Shown: one piece after another, positions 1 to 5,807 of the stretch | How positions within the stretch are numbered: position 1 is the first letter of the stretch | Layout of the letters: every line of letters starts with the position of its first letter | Assembly (NCBI GenBank): GCA_035631115.1 | Contig: DASQJJ010000036.1 | Span: 1 to 12,077 of the forward strand | Length of the DNA: 12,077 nucleotides | Reading direction: 5' to 3' | Source: DASQJJ01 sp035631115 | Lineage (GTDB): Bacteria > Patescibacteriota > Microgenomatia > Levybacterales > UBA12049 | Made by a program: the position numbers and the translations under genes | The notes under the pieces: model-generated | Database searches by the model: none | Seen by the model: only the letters and a program-made list of their open reading frames with translations | Told to the model about the DNA's origin: nothing

Positions 1-1
1 A

Positions 2-547
2 GAGAAACAGGGGTATACGCAAGCAGCTATAGAAGAGCTTACAGAAATTCTTCCCGATGAAACGCACAGCATTATTACAACGAGTAAATCCAAAAAACAG
101 GCTCAAGAATATTTACATTTTCTATCCGAAGAATACGGACTGTGTAAAAAGCTCTTAGGTCTAGAAAAAGGAAAAGGAGCATGTTTTGCGTACAGACTAG
201 AAAAATGTAAAGGTGCATGTATTGGAAAAGAAAATCCTTTAGCATACAACGCTCGTTGCATTATTGCATTTTCTCAACAAAAAATTAAAAGATGGCCTTT
301 CTCAGGTCCGGTAATTTTCTACGAAGAAAATGAATTTACTAATAGTAAAGATGAATTTTTGGTAGATAAATGGTGTTTACTTGGGAAAAGAAGTAGGGTT
401 GACGATTTGCAAAACGATTTTGAGACAAAGGATTATCGATTTGATATGGACACATACAAAATCTTATTACAATTTGTAAAAAATCATGCAAAAAATAAAA
501 AGTTTGGAATTATTCCATTAGAAAACAACAAACTCCAAAATATATAA
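2..547 (+). CDS. DnaQ-type exonuclease / GIY-YIG (Cho-like) nuclease, C-terminal part (5' end outside window)
   Basis: The frame is open from the first bases of the window and ends at TAA, so only the last 181 residues are visible. The visible part resembles the C-terminal module of bacterial proteins that join a DNA polymerase III epsilon-like 3'-5' exonuclease to a UvrC/Cho-like GIY-YIG nuclease. It carries YGLCKKLLGLEKG, ACFAYRLEKCKGAC, a following YNAR, and WPFSGPV. Four cysteines (visible residues 48, 61, 69, 73) are spaced C-x12-C-x7-C-x3-C. This is almost the spacing of the four Fe-S ligands of UvrC, so a metal or Fe-S site is inferred. The exonuclease and GIY-YIG catalytic domains would lie upstream and cannot be checked. 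The likely role is DNA repair or processing in the cytoplasm. The last 30 bases overlap the 3' end of the convergent GT87 gene. A nominal TTG start at 359 would remove the Cys module and is rejected. Confidence 0.8.
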   Translation, partial: EKQGYTQAAIEELTEILPDETHSIITTSKSKKQAQEYLHFLSEEYGLCKKLLGLEKGKGACFAYRLEKCKGACIGKENPLAYNARCIIAFSQQKIKRWPFSGPVIFYEENEFTNSKDEFLVDKWCLLGKRSRVDDLQNDFETKDYRFDMDTYKILLQFVKNHAKNKKFGIIPLENNKLQNI

Positions 548-1621
548 AAGCATTACTCCGTAGAATTGATGCGAAAGAATAAGAGATATAGGAAAGTCTT
601 GAATCTGCAGTGGATTTTTTATATTGACACTCACCAAAATATACGAGAGTGCAAGCAGTGAATATAAAAGAGCTTTCTTTCTTTTTTGTTTTTGTATTGC
701 AAAAAAAGTAGCAAGAAAAGGGAAAAAAAGGAATACAAAATGATGTTGCCAGGATAAAGGATCGATAATAACCAATACCGTTAGAATAAAGGAAAGTTGG
801 GTAGTAATGGTTGTTGTGCGCATTCTCCAGAAGGTTAGGAAAATAAGTAAGAGTGTAAGGAAGAGATTAAAAACATACCGCAATTGAAGGTCTTGAATAA
901 GTCGAGAAATAAATCCAAGAAGTCCTTGATTGTAGTACACTTCCCTTCCTGTCATTGATTGTCCTAACACATTTTGTACAAAAAGCGCATTTGCAAGGGG
1001 CTGGTGAAAAATAAATGGCACAGCAATTACAAAAAATAAAATACTTCCTAGTGTAATAAGAAATAGCTTCCATTCTTTTTCAAATAATAAAAGAACAAGA
1101 GAAAGTCCGAGGACCGGCTTGAGGAAAATAGATATTGTAAGAAAAATAATTGTCCATACCGATTTTTTCTTTTGCAGCATAAGAAATCCAGCAAGCAGTA
1201 GTAGATAGGCTATTACATTTGTCTGCCCCATTCCCATAGTAAATTTTGTGGGAAAGGAAAGAAATAGTAAGGACACAATAACAAGAAAAAAAGAAATTGA
1301 GACATGTTTTTTTATGAGAGTCAAAGCAAAATACACAAGAAAAAATACAGAAATGACATTGCTAAAAATAAAGAGTGTTTGGGCAATGCGATATGGAAAT
1401 ATGGTAAATGGAATAAAAAGTGCGCTACTTGCTAGAGGATAATTAAAGATAGTAAAAAGGGATTTGTCTAAATAAGGAGAAATTCCAAGAAGAAGGTCTT
1501 TTGCTGAATAATAAAAAATACTAAAATCCGGAGCAAAGGTTGTGGAGATTCGTATTGCAGAATAGAGCGTGTATCCAAAAATTCCTAGAAAAAATATCCA
1601 CGCAATAATACTCTTATTCAC
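518..1621 (-). CDS. GT87 / DUF2029-family polyprenol-phosphate mannosyltransferase-like membrane protein
   Basis: A 367-residue, highly hydrophobic protein with about 9-10 predicted membrane segments. Family marks visible are an early Asp in APDFSIFYYSAKDLL (Asp32, the usual position of the catalytic acid in the first external loop), GISPY, GQTN at about 132-135 after a hydrophobic segment, Lys-Pro at 168-169, and DPLSWQHHF at about 287-295. GT87 (GT-C fold) enzymes move mannose or a related sugar from a polyprenyl-phosphate donor to glycans or lipoglycans on the outer face of the membrane. The exact sugar and acceptor here are unknown. The start is GTG. No ATG lies near the N-terminus, and a -10 element sits 8 nt upstream, so a leaderless start is inferred. 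The gene diverges from the surface protein at 1713 and overlaps the preceding convergent gene by 30 bases. Length is normal for the family. GT-C membership is quite sure, substrate is not. Confidence 0.8.
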   Translation of the reverse strand: MNKSIIAWIFFLGIFGYTLYSAIRISTTFAPDFSIFYYSAKDLLLGISPYLDKSLFTIFNYPLASSALFIPFTIFPYRIAQTLFIFSNVISVFFLVYFALTLIKKHVSISFFLVIVSLLFLSFPTKFTMGMGQTNVIAYLLLLAGFLMLQKKKSVWTIIFLTISIFLKPVLGLSLVLLLFEKEWKLFLITLGSILFFVIAVPFIFHQPLANALFVQNVLGQSMTGREVYYNQGLLGFISRLIQDLQLRYVFNLFLTLLLIFLTFWRMRTTTITTQLSFILTVLVIIDPLSWQHHFVFLFFPFLATFFAIQKQKRKKALLYSLLALSYILVSVNIKNPLQIQDFPISLILSHQFYGVMLLYILEFVVF

Positions 1622-1629
1622 TATCTGTA

Positions 1630-1658
1630 TTCTTACAGAAGATCTTGTTGATTGACAA
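1630..1658 (-). promoter_or_regulatory. Candidate leaderless promoter of the GT87 gene
   Basis: On the minus strand TTGTCA (1658-1653), a 17-nt spacer and TAAGAA (1635-1630) are followed by 8 nt and the GTG start. There is no Shine-Dalgarno sequence. The -35 box overlaps the -35 box of the divergent promoter on the other strand. Fits other starts in this window, but TAAGAA is only a partial match. Confidence 0.5.
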
Positions 1659-1661
1659 GAT
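1642..1661. repeat. Inverted repeat ATCTTGT-N6-ACAAGAT, possible operator
   Basis: Two perfect 7-bp arms (1642-1648 and 1655-1661) are separated by 6 bp. The repeat covers the overlapping -35 elements of the divergent promoters for the GT87 gene and the LPXTG-like gene. A dimeric regulator bound here would be placed to control both genes. The site function is inferred from position only, and no second copy was noticed in the window. Confidence 0.45.
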
Positions 1662-1680
1662 GCTTTTCTCGCTCTAAGCT
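1652..1680 (+). promoter_or_regulatory. Candidate promoter of the LPXTG-like surface protein gene
   Basis: A perfect TTGACA (1652-1657) is followed by a 17-nt spacer and TAAGCT (1675-1680), which keeps the three most conserved -10 positions. The ATG chosen for the gene lies 32 nt downstream of the -10, so this transcript would have a short leader, unlike most other starts in the window. No clear Shine-Dalgarno sequence is seen in that leader. Confidence 0.4.
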
Positions 1681-1712
1681 AAATAGAGCACGAGTAATTG
1701 TGTGTATTTTGT

Positions 1713-2594
1713 ATGTCCCAAAAAGTACAAAAAATTTTAGCATTTATTCTTCTTTTAGTCCTGGTTATTGCTATACCTCTTACCGTGTGGTTTGGGAAGC
1801 AGCAACAGCAAACGCAGCAAAAAGCATCCACGCAAGTGTGGAATGGCGGGACAGCCTGTGGAGTCCATGTTGCTTTCGAGAATGAAAGTCCATCATGTCC
1901 AGGGGGAAGCAAGGTTGCCACAGATACCTATACAACAACCGTACGGCTCACTTCTGCAGATGGAAGCACTCATGCAGTAAATTATCTTTTTGAAAGTTTT
2001 TGGTGTAAAGATACAAGTGAATTGGGAGATGGAGTAAATCCCACATCGTGTATTAAAAGAGTAAAAAATAATAATCAAACAATTAGTGTTGGTCCAGGAG
2101 CAGGGGTAACAGTTACTTCTGCTGTTCAGACAGCGTCTTCATATGGGTTTGGCACGGCATGTGGTGTGTATCAGACAGATTTTTCTTTTACTGTTGGGAG
2201 TTGTCATTTTGGGTATTCTGCCCTAGACCCATCTCCTGCACATCCAGTACTTGCAGCTGGATATTGTAATACTGGGCAGACATGCTCGCCGCCAACTGCA
2301 ACGCCAACTACGCCAGTTACACCACCAACTGCAACACCAACAGCACCGGTAACACCTCCTACTGCAACGCCAACTACCCCTGTGACTCCTACCATGACGC
2401 CTGCGCCGTCAACAACACCAACACCAACAAGTCCCCCTACGGTTACCCCAACCAATCCTCCAGGGCCAACAAATACGCCGGTGCCACCTAAGCCTACCCT
2501 ACCTCCAACAGGACCAGGTGACACGATTTTGGGTGTGGGATTAGCAGGAGTAGCAGCAGTGGTTATTGGGACTTTGGTAATTCTTGCTCTTTAA
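1713..2594 (+). CDS. Secreted surface protein with Cys-rich ectodomain, Pro/Thr stalk and LPPTG-like C-terminal anchor
   Basis: 293 residues from ATG 1713. A TTG at 1698 would only add five residues ahead of a normal signal sequence, so ATG is preferred. Order of parts: signal or anchor helix at about 8-27 after a basic start; a Gln-rich stretch (29-36); an ectodomain (about 40-192) with eight Cys (49, 62, 98, 113, 150, 164, 185, 191); a Pro/Thr-rich stalk (193-262); LPPTG (263-267); and a hydrophobic tail (271-293) with no basic residues at the end. The motif GTACGV occurs twice (46-51 and 147-152), each followed 12-13 residues later by another Cys, which suggests a duplicated disulfide-bonded unit. 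It is probably a cell-surface protein, held by its tail or attached by a sortase. No sortase gene is in the window. The ectodomain family is not recognised. Its stop shares the palindrome TTAA with the stop of the convergent DUF2130 gene. Confidence 0.8.
   Translation: MSQKVQKILAFILLLVLVIAIPLTVWFGKQQQQTQQKASTQVWNGGTACGVHVAFENESPSCPGGSKVATDTYTTTVRLTSADGSTHAVNYLFESFWCKDTSELGDGVNPTSCIKRVKNNNQTISVGPGAGVTVTSAVQTASSYGFGTACGVYQTDFSFTVGSCHFGYSALDPSPAHPVLAAGYCNTGQTCSPPTATPTTPVTPPTATPTAPVTPPTATPTTPVTPTMTPAPSTTPTPTSPPTVTPTNPPGPTNTPVPPKPTLPPTGPGDTILGVGLAGVAAVVIGTLVILAL
2289..2387 (+). repeat. Three tandem 33-bp repeats encoding the Pro/Thr stalk
   Basis: Three in-frame copies of an 11-residue unit, PPTATPTTPVT (the middle copy has Ala in place of one Thr), lie at residues 193-225 of the surface protein. 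Degenerate Pro/Thr sequence follows up to the LPPTG motif. The copies differ at third codon positions, so this is not a fresh perfect duplication. Such stalks lift an ectodomain away from the envelope and often vary in length between strains. Confidence 0.85.
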
Positions 2595-3727
2595 TTTTCT
2601 CCATCCCCTAAGAGCTCTAAGTCTTTAATAATAGGCAATGAGTTGCCAATAATTCCTTTTAAGTCTCCGTGCATACCAATGGTGTTGTCGATAACTTGTC
2701 GAATAGATTTTTCATCCCTCGCCCATTTATTAGAAAAGTATCTTTTTTCTTTTTCTATTTCCTGCTGCATGGAAGAAAAACTTTCTATGATCGCCTCTAC
2801 TCTATTTTTAAATTCCGTCCCAGAAAGATATGCATACAAAATTTCCATTTTTGTGTCTTTACCTTTGGAAGCGTTCTTTACTTGTTGGAGTTGAATAAGT
2901 CTTACGCGTATAGTGTCACATAAAGAAAAAGCAAATGCAGGTTGGGTTACCCATACACCATTTCGAAATCCAGCAACTTTCATATCTGTTGGAAGAATTT
3001 CTGAAATAATAACTGCCTCATCTCCTGTTATGGATCTTTTATCTGTTTTTAATTTATCTATCCATCCTTCTGACCAGGTTTTGGTATTCTTCAACTCCCA
3101 CAATATTTTTCCTGCGTAATTTCCATGTGCATCAACAACTTCCTGAACAACATCTCCTCCTTTTATTCCCTTTCCCACCGGATTTACTGTATCATGGGGA
3201 TATCTCTTAAGAAGATTTTCTTCAAATTCCAACTCAAATACTTCTCCCTGAGATTGCTGCGATCCTTGAGACAATTTCCGCTTCATATCTTCTGCTTCTT
3301 TGAGTGCATCTTGAAGTTGTTTCTCCTTAGCCATGAGAATGGTGTGTTGCTCTTCCTGTGCTTTTTTTGTTGCATCAAGCCGGATTTTATCTTCTTCTTC
3401 TGCTAGCTTTTTTTCCATTTCCAATTTTGCTTCATCTTTTTCTTTTTTGGAGGCCCTGAGTTCTTTTGTTAACTCAGACATATCCTCGATAAGTTTTTTA
3501 ATTCTCTCGTCTTTTTCTTCTAAGTCTTCACTGGTTCGTTTTAGCTGCTGTTCAAATTCTTCCCTAAGCTTTTTAGAAGAATTTTCTAGCGCTTCTTTTT
3601 TTGTTTTTTCTAAATCTTCTTTGTGCTTAGCCAAAAGCTCTTCTGTGAGGGATTCTTTATAGTCATTGGCTAAAGCCTCAGACAATTCAAACGTTTTTTT
3701 ACAATGAGGACACGTAATAGTTTGCAT
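2591..3727 (-). CDS. DUF2130 (PF09903) coiled-coil protein with PD-(D/E)XK nuclease-like core
   Basis: 378 residues. The N-terminus has a CPHC pair (Cys6, Cys9), which may be half a zinc ribbon since no second pair follows. Residues about 20-155 are a long Lys/Glu-rich coiled coil. The DUF2130 domain follows (about 160-350) with NPVGKGIKGGDVVQEV, KILWELKNTKTWSEGWIDKL, a conserved DEAVIIS strand, and GVWVT. Asp192 with Glu211-x-Lys213 gives the D...E-x-K pattern of the restriction-endonuclease-like fold. The family is widespread but poorly characterised, so nuclease activity is inferred only. The protein is cytoplasmic with no signal peptide. The ATG start has no Shine-Dalgarno sequence at normal spacing, but a -10 element ends 9 nt upstream. 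The gene is divergent from the 106-residue gene and convergent with the surface protein gene, with a 4-base stop overlap. Confidence 0.85.
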   Translation of the reverse strand: MQTITCPHCKKTFELSEALANDYKESLTEELLAKHKEDLEKTKKEALENSSKKLREEFEQQLKRTSEDLEEKDERIKKLIEDMSELTKELRASKKEKDEAKLEMEKKLAEEEDKIRLDATKKAQEEQHTILMAKEKQLQDALKEAEDMKRKLSQGSQQSQGEVFELEFEENLLKRYPHDTVNPVGKGIKGGDVVQEVVDAHGNYAGKILWELKNTKTWSEGWIDKLKTDKRSITGDEAVIISEILPTDMKVAGFRNGVWVTQPAFAFSLCDTIRVRLIQLQQVKNASKGKDTKMEILYAYLSGTEFKNRVEAIIESFSSMQQEIEKEKRYFSNKWARDEKSIRQVIDNTIGMHGDLKGIIGNSLPIIKDLELLGDGEN

Positions 3728-3736
3728 AGTCAGTCC

Positions 3737-3765
3737 ATCCTATACAAAAATGGATGATTTGTCTA
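3737..3765 (-). promoter_or_regulatory. Candidate leaderless promoter of the DUF2130 gene
   Basis: On the minus strand TAGACA (3765-3760), a 17-nt spacer and TAGGAT (3742-3737) are followed by 9 nt and the ATG. The -35 matches consensus at five of six positions and the -10 at four of six. The predicted transcript starts at or just before the start codon. Confidence 0.5.
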
Positions 3766-3781
3766 GGATTTTTTGATTATC

Positions 3782-3810
3782 TTGAAATTTGTCCTTGCTT
3801 TCGATAAAAT
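3782..3810 (+). promoter_or_regulatory. Leaderless promoter of the 106-residue gene
   Basis: TTGAAA (3782-3787), a 17-nt spacer and TAAAAT (3805-3810) each match consensus at five of six positions. The ATG lies 10 nt after the -10, so the leader would be only a few bases. This decides the start at 3821 over the upstream in-frame ATT at 3773. Confidence 0.65.
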
Positions 3811-3820
3811 ACCCTATATT

Positions 3821-4141
3821 ATGATAAGTGAAGTAGATATTAGTGCTATAGAAAAAAAAGTTGTAACAAAACGTTCTCGAGACGTGGTTGAACATCCTCC
3901 AGGTTCTGGAAACTATATTATCCCTGCGGGGGCACAGATATCGGTTACTGCGCGAATCTTGGATGAGCATGGTATCTACAGTAGTAGAATACAGATACGT
4001 GGAGAGAGGAAAAAAAATGAAACAAGTGTAAGTATAACAGGAAGACGTGGTAAAAAATTTTTTAGTGTAAGAAATACAGCTAGTCAATTGTTTCCTCTTT
4101 CTTTTACAGACAGATTTACCGTAAGCCGAAGACAAGAGTAA
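3821..4141 (+). CDS. Hypothetical basic protein, 106 residues
   Basis: Not recognised. The protein has no signal peptide, membrane segment or cysteine. It is basic (about 19 Lys+Arg against 11 Asp+Glu). Its middle (about 30-75) alternates hydrophobic and polar residues in the way of a beta-rich fold, around EHPPGSGNYIIPAGA and ISVTARILDEHG. The C-terminal 30 residues are Arg/Lys-rich. Reading it as coding rests on an open frame with well-mixed composition, a strong promoter ending 10 nt before the ATG, and the way it fills the space between two genes. The antisense frame over the same bases is rich in Ser, Cys, Tyr and Phe and looks like a shadow. A cytoplasmic, perhaps nucleic-acid-binding, role is possible but is a guess from charge alone. 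Confidence 0.65.
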   Translation: MISEVDISAIEKKVVTKRSRDVVEHPPGSGNYIIPAGAQISVTARILDEHGIYSSRIQIRGERKKNETSVSITGRRGKKFFSVRNTASQLFPLSFTDRFTVSRRQE

Positions 4142-4142
4142 A

Positions 4143-4171
4143 TTGCTTCTTTTTTACCTGCTTGCTATCAT
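4143..4171 (+). promoter_or_regulatory. Leaderless promoter of the PF04020-yvcK-secG run
   Basis: TTGCTT (4143-4148), a 17-nt spacer and TATCAT (4166-4171) are followed by only 6 nt and the ATG at 4178. Transcription would begin at about the A of the start codon. There is no room for a ribosome binding site. Confidence 0.6.
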
Positions 4172-4177
4172 TAATAT

Positions 4178-4582
4178 ATGAAGGGTCTGCTCAAGAGATT
4201 TCTCTACTACACTATTGCACTTTTTATTGCCACACAACTTTTGGCAGGATTTAAGCTCCATGGAGGACTGCAAGTATATATTGTTACAGGCATAATTTTG
4301 TCTCTCATGATGCTTATACTTAAGCCTGTTTTGCATTTTCTTTCCATGCCTCTTAATATTATTACCTTTGGACTATCCTCCTTTTTGGTGAATGTTGTTA
4401 TTCTGTTTTTACTTACTGTTTTTGTTGCTCAAGTAACAGTCGAGCCATTTATGCTTCCTGGGATTTCCCTTTTGGGGATAAGTGTTGTCCCCATAGCACT
4501 TAATAAGTGGTTTGCCTATTTGGTTGCCTCGTTTGTCGTATTTGGTGTATACTCTTTACTCCTATGGATACAAAGCGAATAA
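4178..4582 (+). CDS. PF04020 family (superfamily IV 'holin'-like) four-helix membrane protein
   Basis: 134 residues with four predicted membrane segments (about 8-25, 33-53, 62-85, 109-131). The pattern LILKPVLHFLSMPLNIITFGL at 46-66 is the family signature, with Lys-Pro, Pro and Asn-Ile-Ile-Thr-Phe-Gly in the usual order. The domain database name refers to mycobacterial phage holins, but members are ordinary chromosomal genes in very many bacteria and their function is not established. Lysis activity should not be assumed. It is the first gene of a plus-strand run, has its own promoter 6 nt upstream, and overlaps yvcK by 19 bases. Length is typical of the family. No phage gene is nearby, which argues against a prophage remnant. 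Confidence 0.85.
   Translation: MKGLLKRFLYYTIALFIATQLLAGFKLHGGLQVYIVTGIILSLMMLILKPVLHFLSMPLNIITFGLSSFLVNVVILFLLTVFVAQVTVEPFMLPGISLLGISVVPIALNKWFAYLVASFVVFGVYSLLLWIQSE
4524..4553 (+). promoter_or_regulatory. Possible internal promoter for yvcK inside the PF04020 gene
   Basis: TTGCCT (4524-4529), an 18-nt spacer and TATACT (4548-4553) lie within the last codons of the upstream gene. The yvcK ATG follows 10 nt later. The -10 is a five-of-six match. It could give a separate leaderless yvcK transcript, or it may be chance, since a promoter upstream already serves the run. Confidence 0.4.
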
Positions 4583-5595
4583 AAAAGTACCTACGTACAT
4601 TTACCCATTCCGAAAGAAAAAGTGTTGTATGTATTGGTGGAGGTACAGGTACATTCGTTACTCTTAGTGGATTAAAAGCTTTCCCTCTTAATTTAAGTGC
4701 AGTTGTTACCATGAGTGATAGTGGTGGAAGCAATAAGCGGATTCGGGACGAATTTGGACTCTTGCCAACATCAGATATTCGCCAGTGTCTTATTGCCCTT
4801 TCTGCAGAAAATGGAAAAAGTGGACTCCTTCGTAAGCTTTTTATGTACCGATTCGAAAAAGGTGAAGGCATTAGCGGTATGACATTTGGTAATCTTTTTA
4901 TGGCAGCACTTACCGATATTGTTGGTTCGCAAGAAGAAGCAATTAAGCAAACAAGTAAAGTGCTTCGTATTAATGGATCTGTTATTCCTGTATCTTTTAC
5001 CGACACTAATTTATTTGCAACATACGAAAACGGCGTGACTGTGTCAGAAGAGCATCTTATTGACGAGCCCAAACATGACGGAACACTCCATATTACTAAG
5101 TTATCTCTTAAGCCTCGTGCTACTGCCAATCCTCAAGCAGTAGAGGCGTTAAAAAACGCAGATCTTATTGTTTTGGGTCCAGGAGACTTATATACCAGTC
5201 TTCTTCCTAATATTGTTGTTGACAACATTGCAGATGCTATAAAAAATTCTTCAGCAAAAAAGGTATATGTAATGAATCTTATGACAAAATTTGGCCAAAC
5301 CTACAATTTCTCAGCAAAAGATCATATAAAGACTCTTGAGAAATATATTGGGAAAAGTATTGATTATGTCTTGGTAAATACATCGGAGTACCCAGGTGAT
5401 GTCCTAAAAAAATATAAAGACATGAAAGAATTTCCCGTAGTTGATGATTTGCCTGAGAAAGCGTATTATAAAGTTATTCGAGAGCCATTTGTTAGCTCTG
5501 CATTAGTTGCTAAATCGTCATCGGATACATTGGTACGAAGCCTTATTCGTCATGACAGCGACAAATTAGCAGCACAATTAGCAAAACTTGTATGA
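4564..5595 (+). CDS. yvcK: YvcK/CofD-like protein (gluconeogenesis factor family)
   Basis: 343 residues from ATG 4564. Frame extension to 4507 would only add a Cys-rich stretch antisense to nothing and read inside the upstream gene. The nucleotide-binding start VVCIGGGTGTF (21-31) and MSDSGGSNKRIRDEFGLLP (50-68) are diagnostic. DIRQCLIAL, GMTFGNLFM and LIVLGPGDLYTSLLPN (201-216) also fit. The family shares the CofD fold. In Bacillus, YvcK binds UDP-sugars and is needed for growth on gluconeogenic carbon and for normal cell shape. In actinobacteria the homologue affects cell-wall synthesis. Here the same cytoplasmic control role is inferred. It overlaps the PF04020 gene by 19 bases and secG by the 4-base ATGA, so translation is probably coupled. 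No Shine-Dalgarno sequence precedes the ATG. The usual partners rapZ and whiA are not in the window. Confidence 0.93.
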   Translation: MDTKRIKKYLRTFTHSERKSVVCIGGGTGTFVTLSGLKAFPLNLSAVVTMSDSGGSNKRIRDEFGLLPTSDIRQCLIALSAENGKSGLLRKLFMYRFEKGEGISGMTFGNLFMAALTDIVGSQEEAIKQTSKVLRINGSVIPVSFTDTNLFATYENGVTVSEEHLIDEPKHDGTLHITKLSLKPRATANPQAVEALKNADLIVLGPGDLYTSLLPNIVVDNIADAIKNSSAKKVYVMNLMTKFGQTYNFSAKDHIKTLEKYIGKSIDYVLVNTSEYPGDVLKKYKDMKEFPVVDDLPEKAYYKVIREPFVSSALVAKSSSDTLVRSLIRHDSDKLAAQLAKLV

Positions 5596-5804
5596 TTTTT
5601 CTTATTATCCAAATACTTATAGCAGTACTCCTTATTATCTGTGTTGCACTTCAGATGCAAGGAAGTGGTCTGTCTACAGCATTTGGCGGATCTGGCGAAT
5701 TCTTTAGAAGCAAGAGAAGTATTGAGCGGTTTTTGTATATAGCGACAATTGTCCTTGCTGCTCTTTTTGCAGGTATTTCTCTTTTTCTTCTGTATCACCG
5801 GTAA
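5592..5804 (+). CDS. secG: Protein translocase subunit SecG
   Basis: 70 residues with two membrane helices (about 2-20 and 47-67) joined by a cytoplasmic loop with LQMQGSGLSTAFGGSGEFF (20-38) and SKRSIERFLY, the hallmark of SecG. SecG binds SecY in the SecYEG channel and helps SecA-driven export of unfolded proteins. The two exported proteins in this window, at 1713 and 10509, would be clients. Its ATG overlaps the yvcK stop as ATGA, and the next gene starts 3 nt after its stop, so it is the middle of a co-translated set. No ribosome binding site is visible. Slightly short compared with many SecG proteins but complete. Confidence 0.92.
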   Translation: MIFLIIQILIAVLLIICVALQMQGSGLSTAFGGSGEFFRSKRSIERFLYIATIVLAALFAGISLFLLYHR

Positions 5805-5807
5805 TGT

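Noticed and set aside
2204..2524. A 106-codon minus-strand frame rich in Gly and Val
   Set aside because: It is the reverse complement of the Pro/Thr stalk and has the repetitive composition expected of a shadow. It has no start context and no family resemblance.
2605..2625. AGAGCTCT palindrome after the convergent stops as a terminator
   Set aside because: It is short, lies inside the DUF2130 coding end, has no proper loop and no T run follows.
3333..3662. A Ser-rich 109-codon plus-strand frame
   Set aside because: It is antisense to the Lys/Glu coiled coil of DUF2130, where TTC and TCT codons arise from GAA and AGA on the other strand.
3734..3756. Short inverted repeats around TCCAT...ATGGA upstream of DUF2130 as an operator
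   Set aside because: The arms are only 5 bp in AT-rich sequence and two different pairings compete, so chance is likely.
3740..4135. A 131-codon minus-strand frame opposite the 106-residue gene
   Set aside because: Its composition (Ser, Cys, Tyr, Phe, Thr) is that of antisense reading, it would cross the DUF2130 promoter, and the plus-strand frame has a far better promoter and composition.
4178..4582. Prophage lysis gene, from the 'holin' name of PF04020
   Set aside because: The family is chromosomal and widespread, and no endolysin, portal, integrase or other phage gene is nearby.
4500..5129. A 209-codon minus-strand frame opposite yvcK
   Set aside because: YvcK on the plus strand is certain from its motifs. 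The reverse frame has no recognisable domain and no start signal.
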